Assembly (NCBI RefSeq): GCF_008831285.2
Contig: NC_045140.1
Span: forward strand, 30,820,851 to 30,884,114
Origin: Nymphaea colorata
Taxonomy: Eukaryota; Streptophyta; Magnoliopsida; Nymphaeales; Nymphaeaceae
Direction of reading: 5' to 3'
DNA length: 63,264 bases
The notes beneath the pieces were generated by a model. It was given only the letters and a program-made list of their open reading frames with translations. It did not search any database and was not told the DNA's origin. Made by a program: the position numbers and the translations under genes. This document shows, piece by piece, positions 41,493 to 52,602 of the stretch. The number at the start of each line of letters is the position of its first letter. Position 1 is the first letter of the stretch.

Positions 41493-44011
41493 TTTAGGAT
41501 TCTTTTGGATCTGCATGCAAAATTTGAGAATAGAAGTTCATTTGTCAAGTGCCTTTCTCTCTCCTCATGGCTTGATCTCTCTTTTCCCTTTGCGCAATTC
41601 TTCTACCCGCGCCTCTTGTCATTTCTCTTCTCTTGAACACATTTGGGAATGTCGGCAACCATGGCGAGATTTCTGAAGAAGATCTTCAATCCAGCGGGTA
41701 TTTCTTCTTTCTATGCCTAAATCTCTTTTCTCTTCGCATCCACTCGCCCAAGGAATCGACGGCTCGAAGACTCCTCTTGCTCCGGCGTGAAGAGCTCTCC
41801 ACAAGACCACGGCTTACCCCAAGGGATCAGCAACGAACTAGTGCAGCCAACACTCCCCACCGTGAAGGCCTGAGGCTACTCGTTCCCGGGAAGGCTCGTC
41901 ATCTTTTAGGCAACTAGAAGGTGAGGGCAGACGACCAAAGGCTTCCGATTTGAGAGGTTAGTGCATTCGTTTAAGAGTTGAAATTGTGTAACGCCGTTGT
42001 AACGATTTGAGTTGAGATTCTGCCATTAAGGGGCTACTGATCTTCACGGTTTCAGCCAAGAGGATCACTGGTTCACTTAGGAAGAAGCTCTCCCTAAATC
42101 GGTTCTTACGAGTCACAAGGGAGACTCTTAGCCGATAGCAAGGATCTCGCAATTTCGAGGGTCTTTTCCTTCGATTTTCAAGTATCATTTCATGTGTTAG
42201 TTTATGTTCTTGCGCCTGTTAGCTTGCTGTGTGAAAAAGTGAAAAACAGAAAGAAAAACAGAAAAAGAAAGAAAGAAAAGAGGCGAGAATTGAAAAAGAA
42301 AAAGAAAATTAGAATCGCCCAAAAGAAAGAATCATGAATGTGGCAAGCTAAAGGCAATTCGGTTCAAATTAGTGTCTCGCCGGAATCTGAAATTCCCGGC
42401 CACTGCTGCTAACATTCCGGCCAGTTTTCTGGAATATCCGGTGAGCATTTGGGGGTAATCTCAGGCCGATCTCCAGCAGGCTCGATCTGCACTAGAATAT
42501 CTCCAAGGATCTTGGTCGCATTTGGGGAGAAACCGCGTGTGGCATGGAGGAGCTCCTAGGTGACGCCACCTAGCCGCCGGTGCATTTGGTGAATCAGCCT
42601 CGTTCCTACAAAAGAGGTAAGTGGATCTCCAGCTTGGGCCATTCGCCATCTCCACCCTACGCTTAGTCCATGTGGCAAGCATCGGGACACTTAGAGAGAT
42701 CCTAGGATTGGAGTAGGAAGTGACGCACATTTGGTGGAGCACTAATTCGCCACCTCATAAAGTGATTTTCTAGAATAGGAATCCCAGCTAGATAAGTTAG
42801 GATATCCCCCAACTTCGTAGGAAAGCAGCCTCATCCAGTTGCCACTTGCCCCTCACTCAGCCTAGTCCCCACATTTGTTGTGCCACTCACCTAGACACCT
42901 CACCAACATCCCTAGCCTCTCTCCTACGTATTAGGGAGATAGCCCTTCTAGAACGCCACCTAGCCTAGAATCTTGGAGGACAATCCTATCAAGGAATATT
43001 CTCCATATTCTTAGCCAACTCTACCCTACCCAATTACCCCGAGCTTACCCGAACTTACCAAGTTACCACTTGCCTTTCCATTTCCATTTTCTCATCTACC
43101 CTAAACCGAGCCACTCAAACCTACCCTAGCTACTTTGTAGGAACCCTCATTTGAGTCCCTTCCCTACACCCGGTCAACCTAAGACTTTGACCGTAGGACC
43201 TACCTAGCCTACTCTACCTATGACCTAGCTCGCTGGCCAAACCTAGCCCGGGCCCACCTGGTCCGAACCCACTTAGTCCAAGTCCCGCGCCTAGTTGGTT
43301 TCAACCTTAGCGCCAAGGAAGACCGCGGCATTGCTAGCCGCATCCTTGAAGTCTTTGGAACCGGCGGGCCTTGATCCAGCATATTCCGGCGACCTCCGGC
43401 CACCTCCGGTCACCTCTGCTCTTTTTCCGGCGACTCTCCGGCGTGGATTCCAGAAGGTCCCCCAGACATCCAGCAAGGCGTTGAAGTGCTCCTAGGCGAT
43501 TCCGGCGGGGTGATCCTACTTCACGCGTCTCTTGGAGTGGCTTGTCTTCACGCCCGGCCTCTTCCTTTTGGAGTTCAGCTCTGCATCAGCCCCGTTCTTT
43601 CGTGTTGCTGATAGTCCTCGAGTGTGGAATCTCACCTCGAGGCTTTTGACTGCTTAGCCAAGCTAGCCTTGGCCGGTACACTCTACTCCTCTCTTTAGAC
43701 ACGCGGGAGGTAGCACTTATTTCTGCATTTTGCTTTCAGCCCGACCGTGAGGTCGTAGTTGTGCATAGAGGGACCTCCACGGCACTGCGCCAAGGACACG
43801 ACCTCGTGCCAGCACTAGCCTCCTACGGGTGGGTGTGGTTTGTGCGTTTAGGCGTGGTTTGCATGGTTTGCTTGAGTGAGTTTGAGTGATTTTTAACAAA
43901 TGTATCGCTTCCGCTTGTATTAGCCTCACATCTCTTAGATTTGTGTAGTAGGTTTTGCTTGGGTTTGGGTATAGCCTCTCTTGTATTCCGCTACCTATCC
44001 GGGATTTTCTA

Positions 44012-44031
44012 AGTCGGGGTCCTGTCCGACT
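44012..44031 (+). other. U5 hairpin, element C 5' LTR
   Basis: AGTCGG, loop GGTCCTGT, CCGACT on the RNA strand, about 120 nt upstream of the primer site. The 3' LTR copy is at 52215-52234. Confidence 0.6.
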
Positions 44032-44151
44032 GGGTAGTGTCTTTGTTTTACTTTGTCTAGGAAGTCTTCTGGTTGGTCCAAGGTGATCGTGGGGGTAGGC
44101 ACGGCCGTTGGTTTCAGACTTAGGTCGGCCACGGGCAAGACCCTACCAATT

Positions 44152-44163
44152 TGGTATCAGAGC
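44152..44163 (+). other. Element C primer-binding site
   Basis: TGGTATCAGAGC, complementary to the plant initiator-Met tRNA, three bases after the LTR end. Confidence 0.93.
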
Positions 44164-47100
44164 CTCCTTGGAGCAGCAGCAAGCAAGTACAGTATCGGCA
44201 TTTTGGATTTTATACAGGGCAGAATACAGCTGGAATTCTTGTCAGTGTCAGAGTCAGTGGTTTTCAGCTAGTCGTGTGATTCTTTTAGACGTTTGGATTT
44301 CTGTTTTTTTTGGACTTAACCATCGCAATGGTTAAGAAGAAGCAAGTCGTGCCCGAGGCACCAGATGTTGAGGCGGAGACCTCAGCCAATGAGGAACAGC
44401 CATCTACTGAGATGGAGGTATACGCGGTGGAAAGAATGGTTCACATCGAAAATGAGGTTCTGAAAATCCGCCACGAGATGAGCGACTACAAGAAACAACT
44501 TTCTAAGCTCAACGAGTTAGATGAGATCAAGGAGATGATGAGAGTCATGACGGCCAATCAAGAGGCCCTTAGGAGAAACAACCCAGATCCCCCACAGCCC
44601 CACGTTGATAAGGGCAAGGGCATACTCAATGGACCGCCCAATGTTGGTCCTAATCCCTTCCATTCGCAAGCCGGCCCTAGTAGACCACCACCCGGGGGAA
44701 TAACAGCAATAATGGAGGTTTCCAAGCACAGCCCACCAACCTCAACAACTATCACGGTGGGCATCATAACTCCTCGCCTGAGTGGGAGAACCGAGAGCCT
44801 TATGGACTCCAATCCAGCCAGTATAGGTCCAGATTTGGAGGCACACAGTGGGAGAATATTAATTCAGATCGTAGATGGGGTGATAGAGGAGACCGTGAAC
44901 CACCTTCTTGGGAGCCATATAGAGAGCGTCAGACAGCACCAAGAAACCAACCGAGGATTCCTATGGTTCGCATTGACTTCCCTAGATTCAATGGCAAGGA
45001 ACCCTTAGATTGGATTTTTCAAGTGGAGGAGTACTTCACATGTCAGATGATTCCAGATGAAGAATGGCTTCAAACGTCCATTCTACACTTCGATGGCGAA
45101 GCTAGGAGATGGTATCGTTGGCTCAAGCTCAAGGAGCCAGTCAATACGTGGGGAGAGTTCAAAGAAGCTCTCGTGCTCAGATTTGGTGAGTCTTCCTATG
45201 TAGATTACGACATCGAGTTGCGTAATCTAAGACAAACCGCATCCGTTCAAGAATACCAAGCCAAGTTTGAGAATTTAGCAAGCATGGTTGATTGGACGCC
45301 CAAGTCCCTCATTGCCGCATTTGTTGGAGGATTGAAGGAGGAAATTCAAATAGATATACGGGCTGAGCCTAACACGGAGTTGCGGAAGTGCTTTGCCAAA
45401 GCACGTTCCATCGAGGATAGGCAAAGAAAGAAACAAGCCTTGTACTGACAATGGAGAAACCCCGGAACCGTCCGTGTGAGGGAGATCCCTCAACCGCAAA
45501 AACTCCTTCCAGCCCCTCCGCGTAAAGAAGAACCTAAACCCGCTTTCAAGGGTCGAGCACCTCCTGTACTAACTCGGGAAGAAAGAGAAGAGTTAATCAA
45601 GAACAAGCAATGTTTCTGGTGTAAAGAGAAGTGGGACCCTACGCACAAGTGCAAGCACCTTCGAGTCTACACGGTTTTGGATGGTGACGCCGACGATGAA
45701 GGGGAAGAAGACCAATCCCCTATGATCGAAGAAATAGAGGAATTGGAGGCCCGAGAAGAGCCTCAAGAGCAGGAAAGGCCACCTCCTGAGGGCGCTTGTC
45801 ATACCATGACAGACCCTAACCGACCGGATGCTATGAGAGTTATAGGGCAAATTGGAAAGAGAAATGTTCTGGTTCTTTTGGATTCGGGGGCTACTCACAA
45901 TTTCGTGGGTGACCACCTCGCTCAGGAATTGAAGTGTACCATCGAAGAGCACCCAACTCTTAAAGTACTGGTGGCCAATGGTGAGTGCCTCCCTTGCACT
46001 CGCAAGTGTGCAAACGTAGAGCTCGTGCTTCAGAAGATCCCTTATACAGTCGACTTGCTAGTTGTCCCTCTACCCAGCGTAGATATCATTCTTGGAGTCA
46101 AATGGCTCAAGACCTTAGGGCGAATTTGGTGGGACTTCTCTACCATGGAGATGTGCCTGCCTAAGGAGGGTGGAGGAAAGGAAGTAGTGCTAAGGGCAGT
46201 CGATCCTAGTTTGGCACCCAAGGCAGCGCTAAAGGCTATAGCAGTCCAGAGACCAGCGGCTTGGTTAGTTTCAGTGGCAGAGGAAGTTGTCGCTCAAGAA
46301 GGATCAGAAGAGAGAGTACCCGAGCAGATTCAGAAAGTGTTGGATGAGTTCAAGGATATATTCGAAGAACCTAAAGGACTCCCTCCACCTCGATCATATG
46401 ACCACAGGATAGTGTTGACCAACGACACAGAGCCGGTTAACGTACGCCCATACCGCTATGGGTACGCTCAAAAATCAGAAATTGAGCGATTGGTCAAAGA
46501 AATGCGAGAAAGTAATATTATTCGGCCTAGTTCTAGTCCCTTCTCATCACCAGTCCTTCTCGTCAAGAAAAAGGACAACACATGGAGATTCTGTGTGGAT
46601 TACAGGGCCTTGAACGAAGCTACTGTCAAGGATAGGCATCCAATTCCTGTTATTGATGAACTCTTGGATGAACTATCTGGAGCTCGCATATTCTCCAAGT
46701 TGGATCTCCGGTCAGGGTACCACCAAATTAGAATGTATGAGGAAGACATTTCAAAGACGGCATTTCGTACCCATGACGGCCATTATGAGTTTTTGGTCAT
46801 GCCGTTTGGACTTACGAACGCGCCCGCGACATTCCAACGATGCATGAATGACGTGTTTCGTCAGTTCCTGCGTGACTTCGTGTTAGTCTTCTTTGATGAC
46901 ATTCTTGTGTACAGCCAGAGTATTGAACAGCATGTCGATCACCTTCGTACAGTGTTGAGAGTATTAAGGGAGAATACCCTATTCGCGAAAATGTCCAAAT
47001 GCAGCTTTGGGCAGACTTCTATTGGGTATTTGGGTCACATCGTATCACATGAGGGGGTCAGAGCCGACCCTAAAAAACTCCAGGCCATGGAGCAATGGCC

Positions 47101-49096
47101 CTTGCCGAAGGACCCACGAGGCATGCGGGGATTTTTAGGCCTCACGGGGTACTATCGCAGATTTATCAAAGGCTATGGTTTGATCGCTTCTCCCTTGACG
47201 CACATGTTAAAAAAGGGGGAGTATACATGGTCTGAGAAAGCAAGAGAGGCCTTTGTCAAACTCAAGGCCGTTATGATGAATGCCCCAGTACTTGCTCTCC
47301 CTGATTTCTCTAAGGATTTCGTGATTGAGACAGATGCTAGTGACATTGGCGTCGGTGCAGTTCTGAGCCAAGAGGGCCACCCAATTGCGTTTATGTCTAA
47401 AGCCCTCACAGAGCGGGCCAAACCCTTTTCCACCTATGAAAAGGAGCTTTTGGCAATAGTCTTAGCAGTAGACAAGTGGAGGCCCTATCTGATTGGGCGA
47501 AGATTTGTGGTGAGAACGGACCACAGCAGTTTGAGGTACATGGTAAAGCAACGCGTCTCGACTCCTATCCAGCAAAGATGGTTAGCCAAACTCCTTGGCT
47601 ACGATTTCACGATAGAGTACAAGAAGGGAACCAAAAACTCTGCTGCGGACTCCTTGTCACGCATGCCAGAGCAACTGAAAACTCTTTCTGTGATTGAGAC
47701 CGACCTTTGGGATAGACTAACTCAGGAGCAAGATCAGGATCTAACTCTCAGGCTCCTCAAGCAGTCCATATGCCAGAATCCAGAGTCTATTCCCCACTAT
47801 TCGTTAAGAGGAGAAATACTCTGCAAGAAGAGACGAGCCTTTGTACCTAAGAACTCGCCTCTCAAGGTTGAACTACTCAAACATTTTCATGACTCGAGCA
47901 TTGCTGGTCACGAAGGCATGGCTAAAACTATGGGGCGCATTAAGGCACAGTTTTGGTGGGAGGGAATGAAAGCAGACGTGAGGGATTATGTGAAAGCCTG
48001 CCCTACCTGCCAACATGAAAAATATGAGGCCATCAAGCCTCCAGGGCACTTGAACCCTTTGCCCATACCGGATAAGCCATGGGAAGATGTATCAATGGAC
48101 TTCATTGATGCAATGCCCCGAGCTGAAGGGAAAGAGGCGGTGTTGGTCGTGGTAGATCGCTTAACCAAGTACAGCCATTTTGTGGCCCTACCTAGAAACT
48201 ACCATGGACCAATGGTTGCTAATGTTTACCAAGATCACGTTGGAAAGCTGCATGGTATGCCCAAGACCATTGTCTGCGATCGGGACTCGATCTTCCTCAG
48301 TGCTTTTTGGAGGGAGTATATGAGAATGGCGGGTACAGTGATCAACTTTAGCACCGCCCATCATCCTCAAACAGATGGGCAGAGCGAAGTAGTCAACAGG
48401 ACACTGGAGACCTATTTGAGGTGTTACGCCGGAGAGAGACCCAACACATGGGTCAAATATTTATCTTGGGCTGAGTGGTCCTATAACACCAGCCTCCATT
48501 CAGGAACCGGCATGACTCCCTATGAAGCCCTGTATGGTTGCCCGCCGAGTTATGTCCCGAGGTATGAGGTAGACACAGCAAGAGAAGATGAGGTCGATGT
48601 TGCCTTGAGAAACAGGGATGACATTCTAGCCACGCTCAAAAGAAACATCCAGAGGGCCCAGGCTAGAATGAAAAAGGCGCATGATAAGGGGCGTAGAGAC
48701 AGAGAATTTGAGGTAGGCGACATGGTATGGTTAAAGAGGCTGCCCATGAAGCAGAAATCGTTGCTAGGACAGCCCTATTCGAAGCTTCTGCCAAGATACT
48801 ATGGGCCGTTTCGAGTTCTTCAGAAGATTGGTAAGGCAGCCTATCACATAGCTTTGCCACCTACAGCCCTTGTCCATCCAGTATTCCATGTCTCTCGGTT
48901 GAAGCCGCATCACGGGCCAGTACCAGAGCAAGAGGGACCATTACCCGATGTTAGCCAATGCCCCTATCGAATCCTAAAGCACCGATGGGTCACTAGAGAT
49001 GGTAGAGCCCGCCACGAGGTTTTGATTGAATGGGAAGGAATCGATGGTGGTACCTCCTGGGAGTTGTTTGACAAGGTAAAATTCCAATTCCCTACA

Positions 49097-49116
49097 GGAG
49101 CTTGGGGACAAGCTCC
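49097..49116 (+). other. PPT-proximal hairpin, element C
   Basis: GGAGCTTG, loop GGGA, CAAGCTCC, five bases from the polypurine tract; identical to A. Confidence 0.55.
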
Positions 49117-49121
49117 ATCTC

Positions 49122-49134
49122 AGGAGGGTGGATC
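49122..49134 (+). other. Element C polypurine tract
   Basis: AGGAGGGTGGATC directly before TGATACGG of the 3' LTR. Confidence 0.8.
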
Positions 49135-52100
49135 TGATACGGGTCAACCTGCAGAGTGGCCTAGGGTAGCCACAGATGTCGCTGAGAGCAGCCAAAGGGC
49201 GCGGGGCCAAGCTGCCCTTCATGCGATTAAGGCCCTACAAGGCCAAGATGACTCAAGGCTGAGTCAAAAGGAAGGCGTAGTGCAGCAGGTGCAGACCTTA
49301 CAAACTGAACATGCTCAGCTTAGAATCGATGCCGAGGGAGGAGCGGGAGGAGAGGCAACGGCTCTAAGCGAGGCTCTTGAGGACCAAGGCGAAAGGGGTC
49401 AAGTCCGAGTCCGGTCTAGTCCAACCTAGGTCTTCGCTATACTCATGCACTTAGGGTCAGCCTAGGGCGAGCCTAGGCAAATTTCTGGTCTGAACCAAGG
49501 CCCACAGCGTGCGGGCTAAGGAGAGGACGAGTTAGGGTCGAGACACTAAGTCTCGAGTTCGAGTTTGCTTGCGTTTTCTTTGATTTTAGAGTGCGCATTT
49601 GCTTTGGTAATCAATTCCGTTTTGGATTTTGATTTTGGGTTGGATCAATTGTTTAGATCCGCTTTTTAATTCAGTACTATAAATATTTAGGATTCTTTTG
49701 GATCTGCATGCAAAATTTGAGAATAGAAGTTCATTTGTCAAGTGCCTTTCTCTCTCCTCACGGCTTGATCTCTCTTTTCCCTTTGCGCAATTCTTCTACC
49801 CGCGCCTCTTGTCATTTCTCTTCTCTTGAACACATTTGGGAATGTCGGCAACCATGGCGAGATTTCTGAAGAAGATCTTCAATCCAGCGGGTATTTCTTC
49901 TTTCTATGCCTAAATCTCTTTTCTCTTCGCATCCACTCGCCCAAGGAATCGACGGCTCGAAGACTCCTCTTGCTCCGGCGTGAAGAGCTCTCCACAAGAC
50001 CACGGCTTACCCCAAGGGATCAGCAACGAACTAGTGCAGCCAACACTCCCCACCGTGAAGGCTTGAGGCTACTCGTTCCCGGGAAGGCTCGTCATCTTTT
50101 AGGCAACTAGAAGGTGAGGGCAGACGACCAAAGGCTTCCGATTTGAGAGGTTAGTGCATTCGTTTAAGAGTTGAAATTGTGTAACGCCGTTGTATCGATT
50201 TGAGTTGAGATTCTGCCATTAAGGGGCTACTGATCTTCACGGTTTCAGCCAAGAGGATCACTGGTTCACTTAGGAAGAAGCTCTCCCTAAATCGGTTCTT
50301 ACGAGTCGCAAGGGAGACTCTTAGCCGATAGCAAGGATCTCACAATTTCGAGGGTCTTTTCCTTCGATTTTCAAGTATCATTTCATGTGTTAGTTTATGT
50401 TCTTGCGCCTGTTAGCTTGCTGTGTGAAAAAGTGAAAAACAGAAAGAAAAACAGAAAAAGAAAGAAAGAAAAGAGGCGAGAATTGAAAAAGAAAAAGAAA
50501 ATTAGAATCGCCCAAAAGAAAGAATCATGAATGTGGCAAGCTAAAGGCAATTCGGTTCAAATTAGTGTCTCGCCGGAATCTGAAATTCCCGGCCACTGCT
50601 GCTAACATTCCGGCCAGTTTTCTGGAATATCCGGTGAGCATTTGGGGGTAATCTCAGGCCGATCTCCAGCAGGCTCGATCTGCACTAGAATATCTCCAAG
50701 GATCTTGGTCGCATTTGGGGAGAAACCGCGTGTGGCGTGGAGGAGCTCCTAGGTGACGCCACCTAGCCGCCGGTGCATTTGGTGAATCAGCCTCGTTCCT
50801 ACAAAAGAGGTAAGTGGATCTCCAGCTTGGGCCATTCGCCATCTCCACCCTACGCTTAGTCCATGTGGCAAGCATCGGGACACTTAGAGAGATCCTAGGA
50901 TTGGAGTAGGAAGTGACGCACATTTGGTGGAGCACTAATTCGCCACCTCATAAAGTGATTTTCTAGAATAGGAATCCCAGCTAGATAAGTTAGGATATCC
51001 CCCAACTTCGTAGGAAAGCAGCCTCATCCAGTTGCCACTTGCCCCTCACTCAGCCTAGTCCCCACATTTGTTGTGCCACTCACCTAGACACCTCACCAAC
51101 ATCCCTAGCCTCTCTCCTACGTATTAGGGAGATAGCCCTTCTAGAACGCCACCTAGCCTAGAATCTTGGAGGACAATCCTATCAAGGAATATTCTCCATA
51201 TTCTTAGCCAACTCTACCCTACCCAATTACCCCGAGCTTACCCGAACTTACCAAGTTACCACTTGCCTTTCCATTTCCATTTTCTCATCTACCCTAAACC
51301 GAGCCACTCAAACCTACCCTAGCTACTTTGTAGGAACCCTCATTTGAGTCCCTTCCCTACACCCGGTCAACCTAAGACTTTGACCGTAGGACCTACCTAG
51401 CCTACTCTACCTATGACCTAGCTCGCTGGCCAAACCTAGCCCGGGCCCACCTGGTCCCACCTGGTCCGAACCCACTCAGTCCAAGTCCCGCGCCTAGTTG
51501 GTTTCAACCTTAGCGCCAAGGAAGACCGCGGCATTGCTAGCCGCATCCTTGAAGTCTTTGGAACCGGCGGGCCTTGATCCAGCATATTCCGGCGACCTCC
51601 GGCCACCTCCGGTCACCTCTGCTCTTTTTCCGGCGACTCTCCGGCGTGGATTCCAGAAGGTCCCCCAGACATCCAGCAAGGCGTTGAAGTGCTCCTAGGC
51701 GATTCCGGCGGGGTGATCCTACTTCACGCGTCTCTTGGAGTGGCTTGTCTTCACGCCCGGCCTCTTCCTTTTGGAGTTCAGCTCTGCATCAGCCCCGTTC
51801 TTTCGTGTTGCTGATAGTCCTCGAGTGTGGAATCTCACCTCGAGGCTTTTGACTGCTTAGCCAAGCTAGCCTTGGCCGGTACACTCTACTCCTCTCTTTA
51901 GACACGCGGGAGGTAGCACTTATTTCTGCATTTTGCTTTCAGCCCGACCGTGAGGTCGTAGTTGTGCATAGAGGGACCTCCGCGGCACTGCGCCAAGGAC
52001 ATGACCTCGTGCCAGCACTAGCCTCCTACGAGTGGGTGTGGTTTGTGCGTTTAGGCGTGGTTTGCATGGTTTGCTTGAGTGAGTTTGAGTGATTTTTAAC

Positions 52101-52351
52101 AAATGTATCGCTTTCGCTTGTATTAGCCTCACATCTCTTAGATTTGTGTAGTAGGTTTTGCTTGGGTTTGGGTATAGCCTCTCTTGTATTCCGCTACCTA
52201 TCCGGGATTTTCTAAGTCGGGGTCCTGTCCGACTGGGTAGTGTCTTTGTTTTAATTTGTCTAGGAAGTCTTCTGGTTGGTCCAAGGTGATCGTGGGGGTA
52301 GGCACGGCCGTTGGTTTCAGACTTAGGTCGGCCACGGGCAAGACCCTACCA
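49135..52351 (+). repeat. Element C 3' LTR (3217 bp)
   Basis: Same length as the A 5' LTR. It contains the pol tail (to 49429), a TATA box at 49678-49685, a long R-U5 with CATTTGG motifs, the U5 hairpin at 52215-52234 and the CCTACCA end. The 94-codon and 138-codon frames in it recur only because the LTR is repeated. Confidence 0.95.
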
Positions 52352-52356
52352 CACCC

Positions 52357-52602
52357 TTCGACCTTGCTGCCGCGCCTTTTTGCTGCTCTCAGCGACATCT
52401 GTGGCTACCCTAGGCCACTCTGCAGGTTGACCCGTATCACGTCCCTCGTGTGCCCTTTCTTCACTGCGAGCGGCCATTTTTTCTTGGTTCCGCGTGCTTC
52501 CGTAGCTGTCCTTTCAGCTTCTCCTGCGTCCGGTTTTGCCTGGGCCATTTGTAGTCCACGCGGTGCGACTGCCTTCTTCTCGGCCTCCGACTGCTGTCAA
52601 GG
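52357..52602. other. Remnant of pre-insertion DNA, piece 4, with an LTR-head fragment
   Basis: About 246 bp between C and E. Positions about 52381-52439 match the first 55-60 bases of a family I LTR in minus orientation, ending in the terminal TATCA. To its right the minus strand is open through about 50 codons (Ala/Lys/Glu-rich, ending GHTRDVI) into the LTR head. No confident gene call; it looks like the end of another element's coding region. Confidence 0.65.

Larger units (their letters stand above)
37880..44148 (+). repeat. Element C 5' LTR, split by solo LTR S2
   Basis: The pieces 37880-37915 and 40978-44148 join to 3207 bp. It is 10 bp shorter than the 3' LTR because one copy of a tandem 10-bp unit is missing near 43260. 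TATA box at 41485-41492, U5 hairpin at 44012-44031. The LTR head again carries the pol-tail frame (to 41236). Confidence 0.95.
44328..49429 (+). pseudogene. Element C gag-pol polyprotein, frameshift and stop in gag
   Basis: Homologue of the A polyprotein. Gag starts at 44328 (MVKKK). A G5 run at 44694-44698, six G in A, shifts the frame. The correct frame resumes visibly at 44963 and meets a TGA at 45446-45448 where A has CGA. From 45476 the frame is open for 1,317 residues: zinc knuckle CFWC...HKC, DSGA protease, RT with FFDD, RNase H, integrase (H-H-C-C finger and D-D-E core), chromodomain, and a tail of 97 residues inside the 3' LTR (from 49135). All catalytic motifs present in A are present here, and it keeps the consensus Ser and Leu at sites where A has Pro. 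Because gag is broken, the copy is probably not autonomous unless the lesions are sequencing errors; the G-run is a candidate for that. Confidence 0.93.
37880..52351 (+). mobile_element. Element C: complete family I chromovirus, plus strand
   Basis: Full-length relative of A, inserted in the opposite orientation to its neighbours. Without the nested S2 it is 11,410 bp. About 15 substitutions and one 10-bp gap separate its LTRs by eye (about 0.5%), making it one of the youngest insertions here. Pol is open from 45476 to the end; gag has one frameshift and one stop. Confidence 0.95.

Noticed and set aside
41661-41720. Upstream ATG in a good context giving a 19-codon peptide in the C LTR leader
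   Set aside because: The aligned position in D has no ATG, so it is not conserved; listed only as part of the long-leader problem.
44040-44062. Possible 3' splice site (pyrimidine run then CTAG/G) near the LTR end that could remove the long leader
   Set aside because: A similar TAG/G occurs in other families, but no conserved donor was found; the best candidate GT in C is CT in D.
52440-52602. Short Ala/Lys/Glu-rich minus-strand frame as a host exon
   Set aside because: It ends by reading into an LTR head and resembles the flank at 10786-10830, so a transposon tail is more likely; too short to call.
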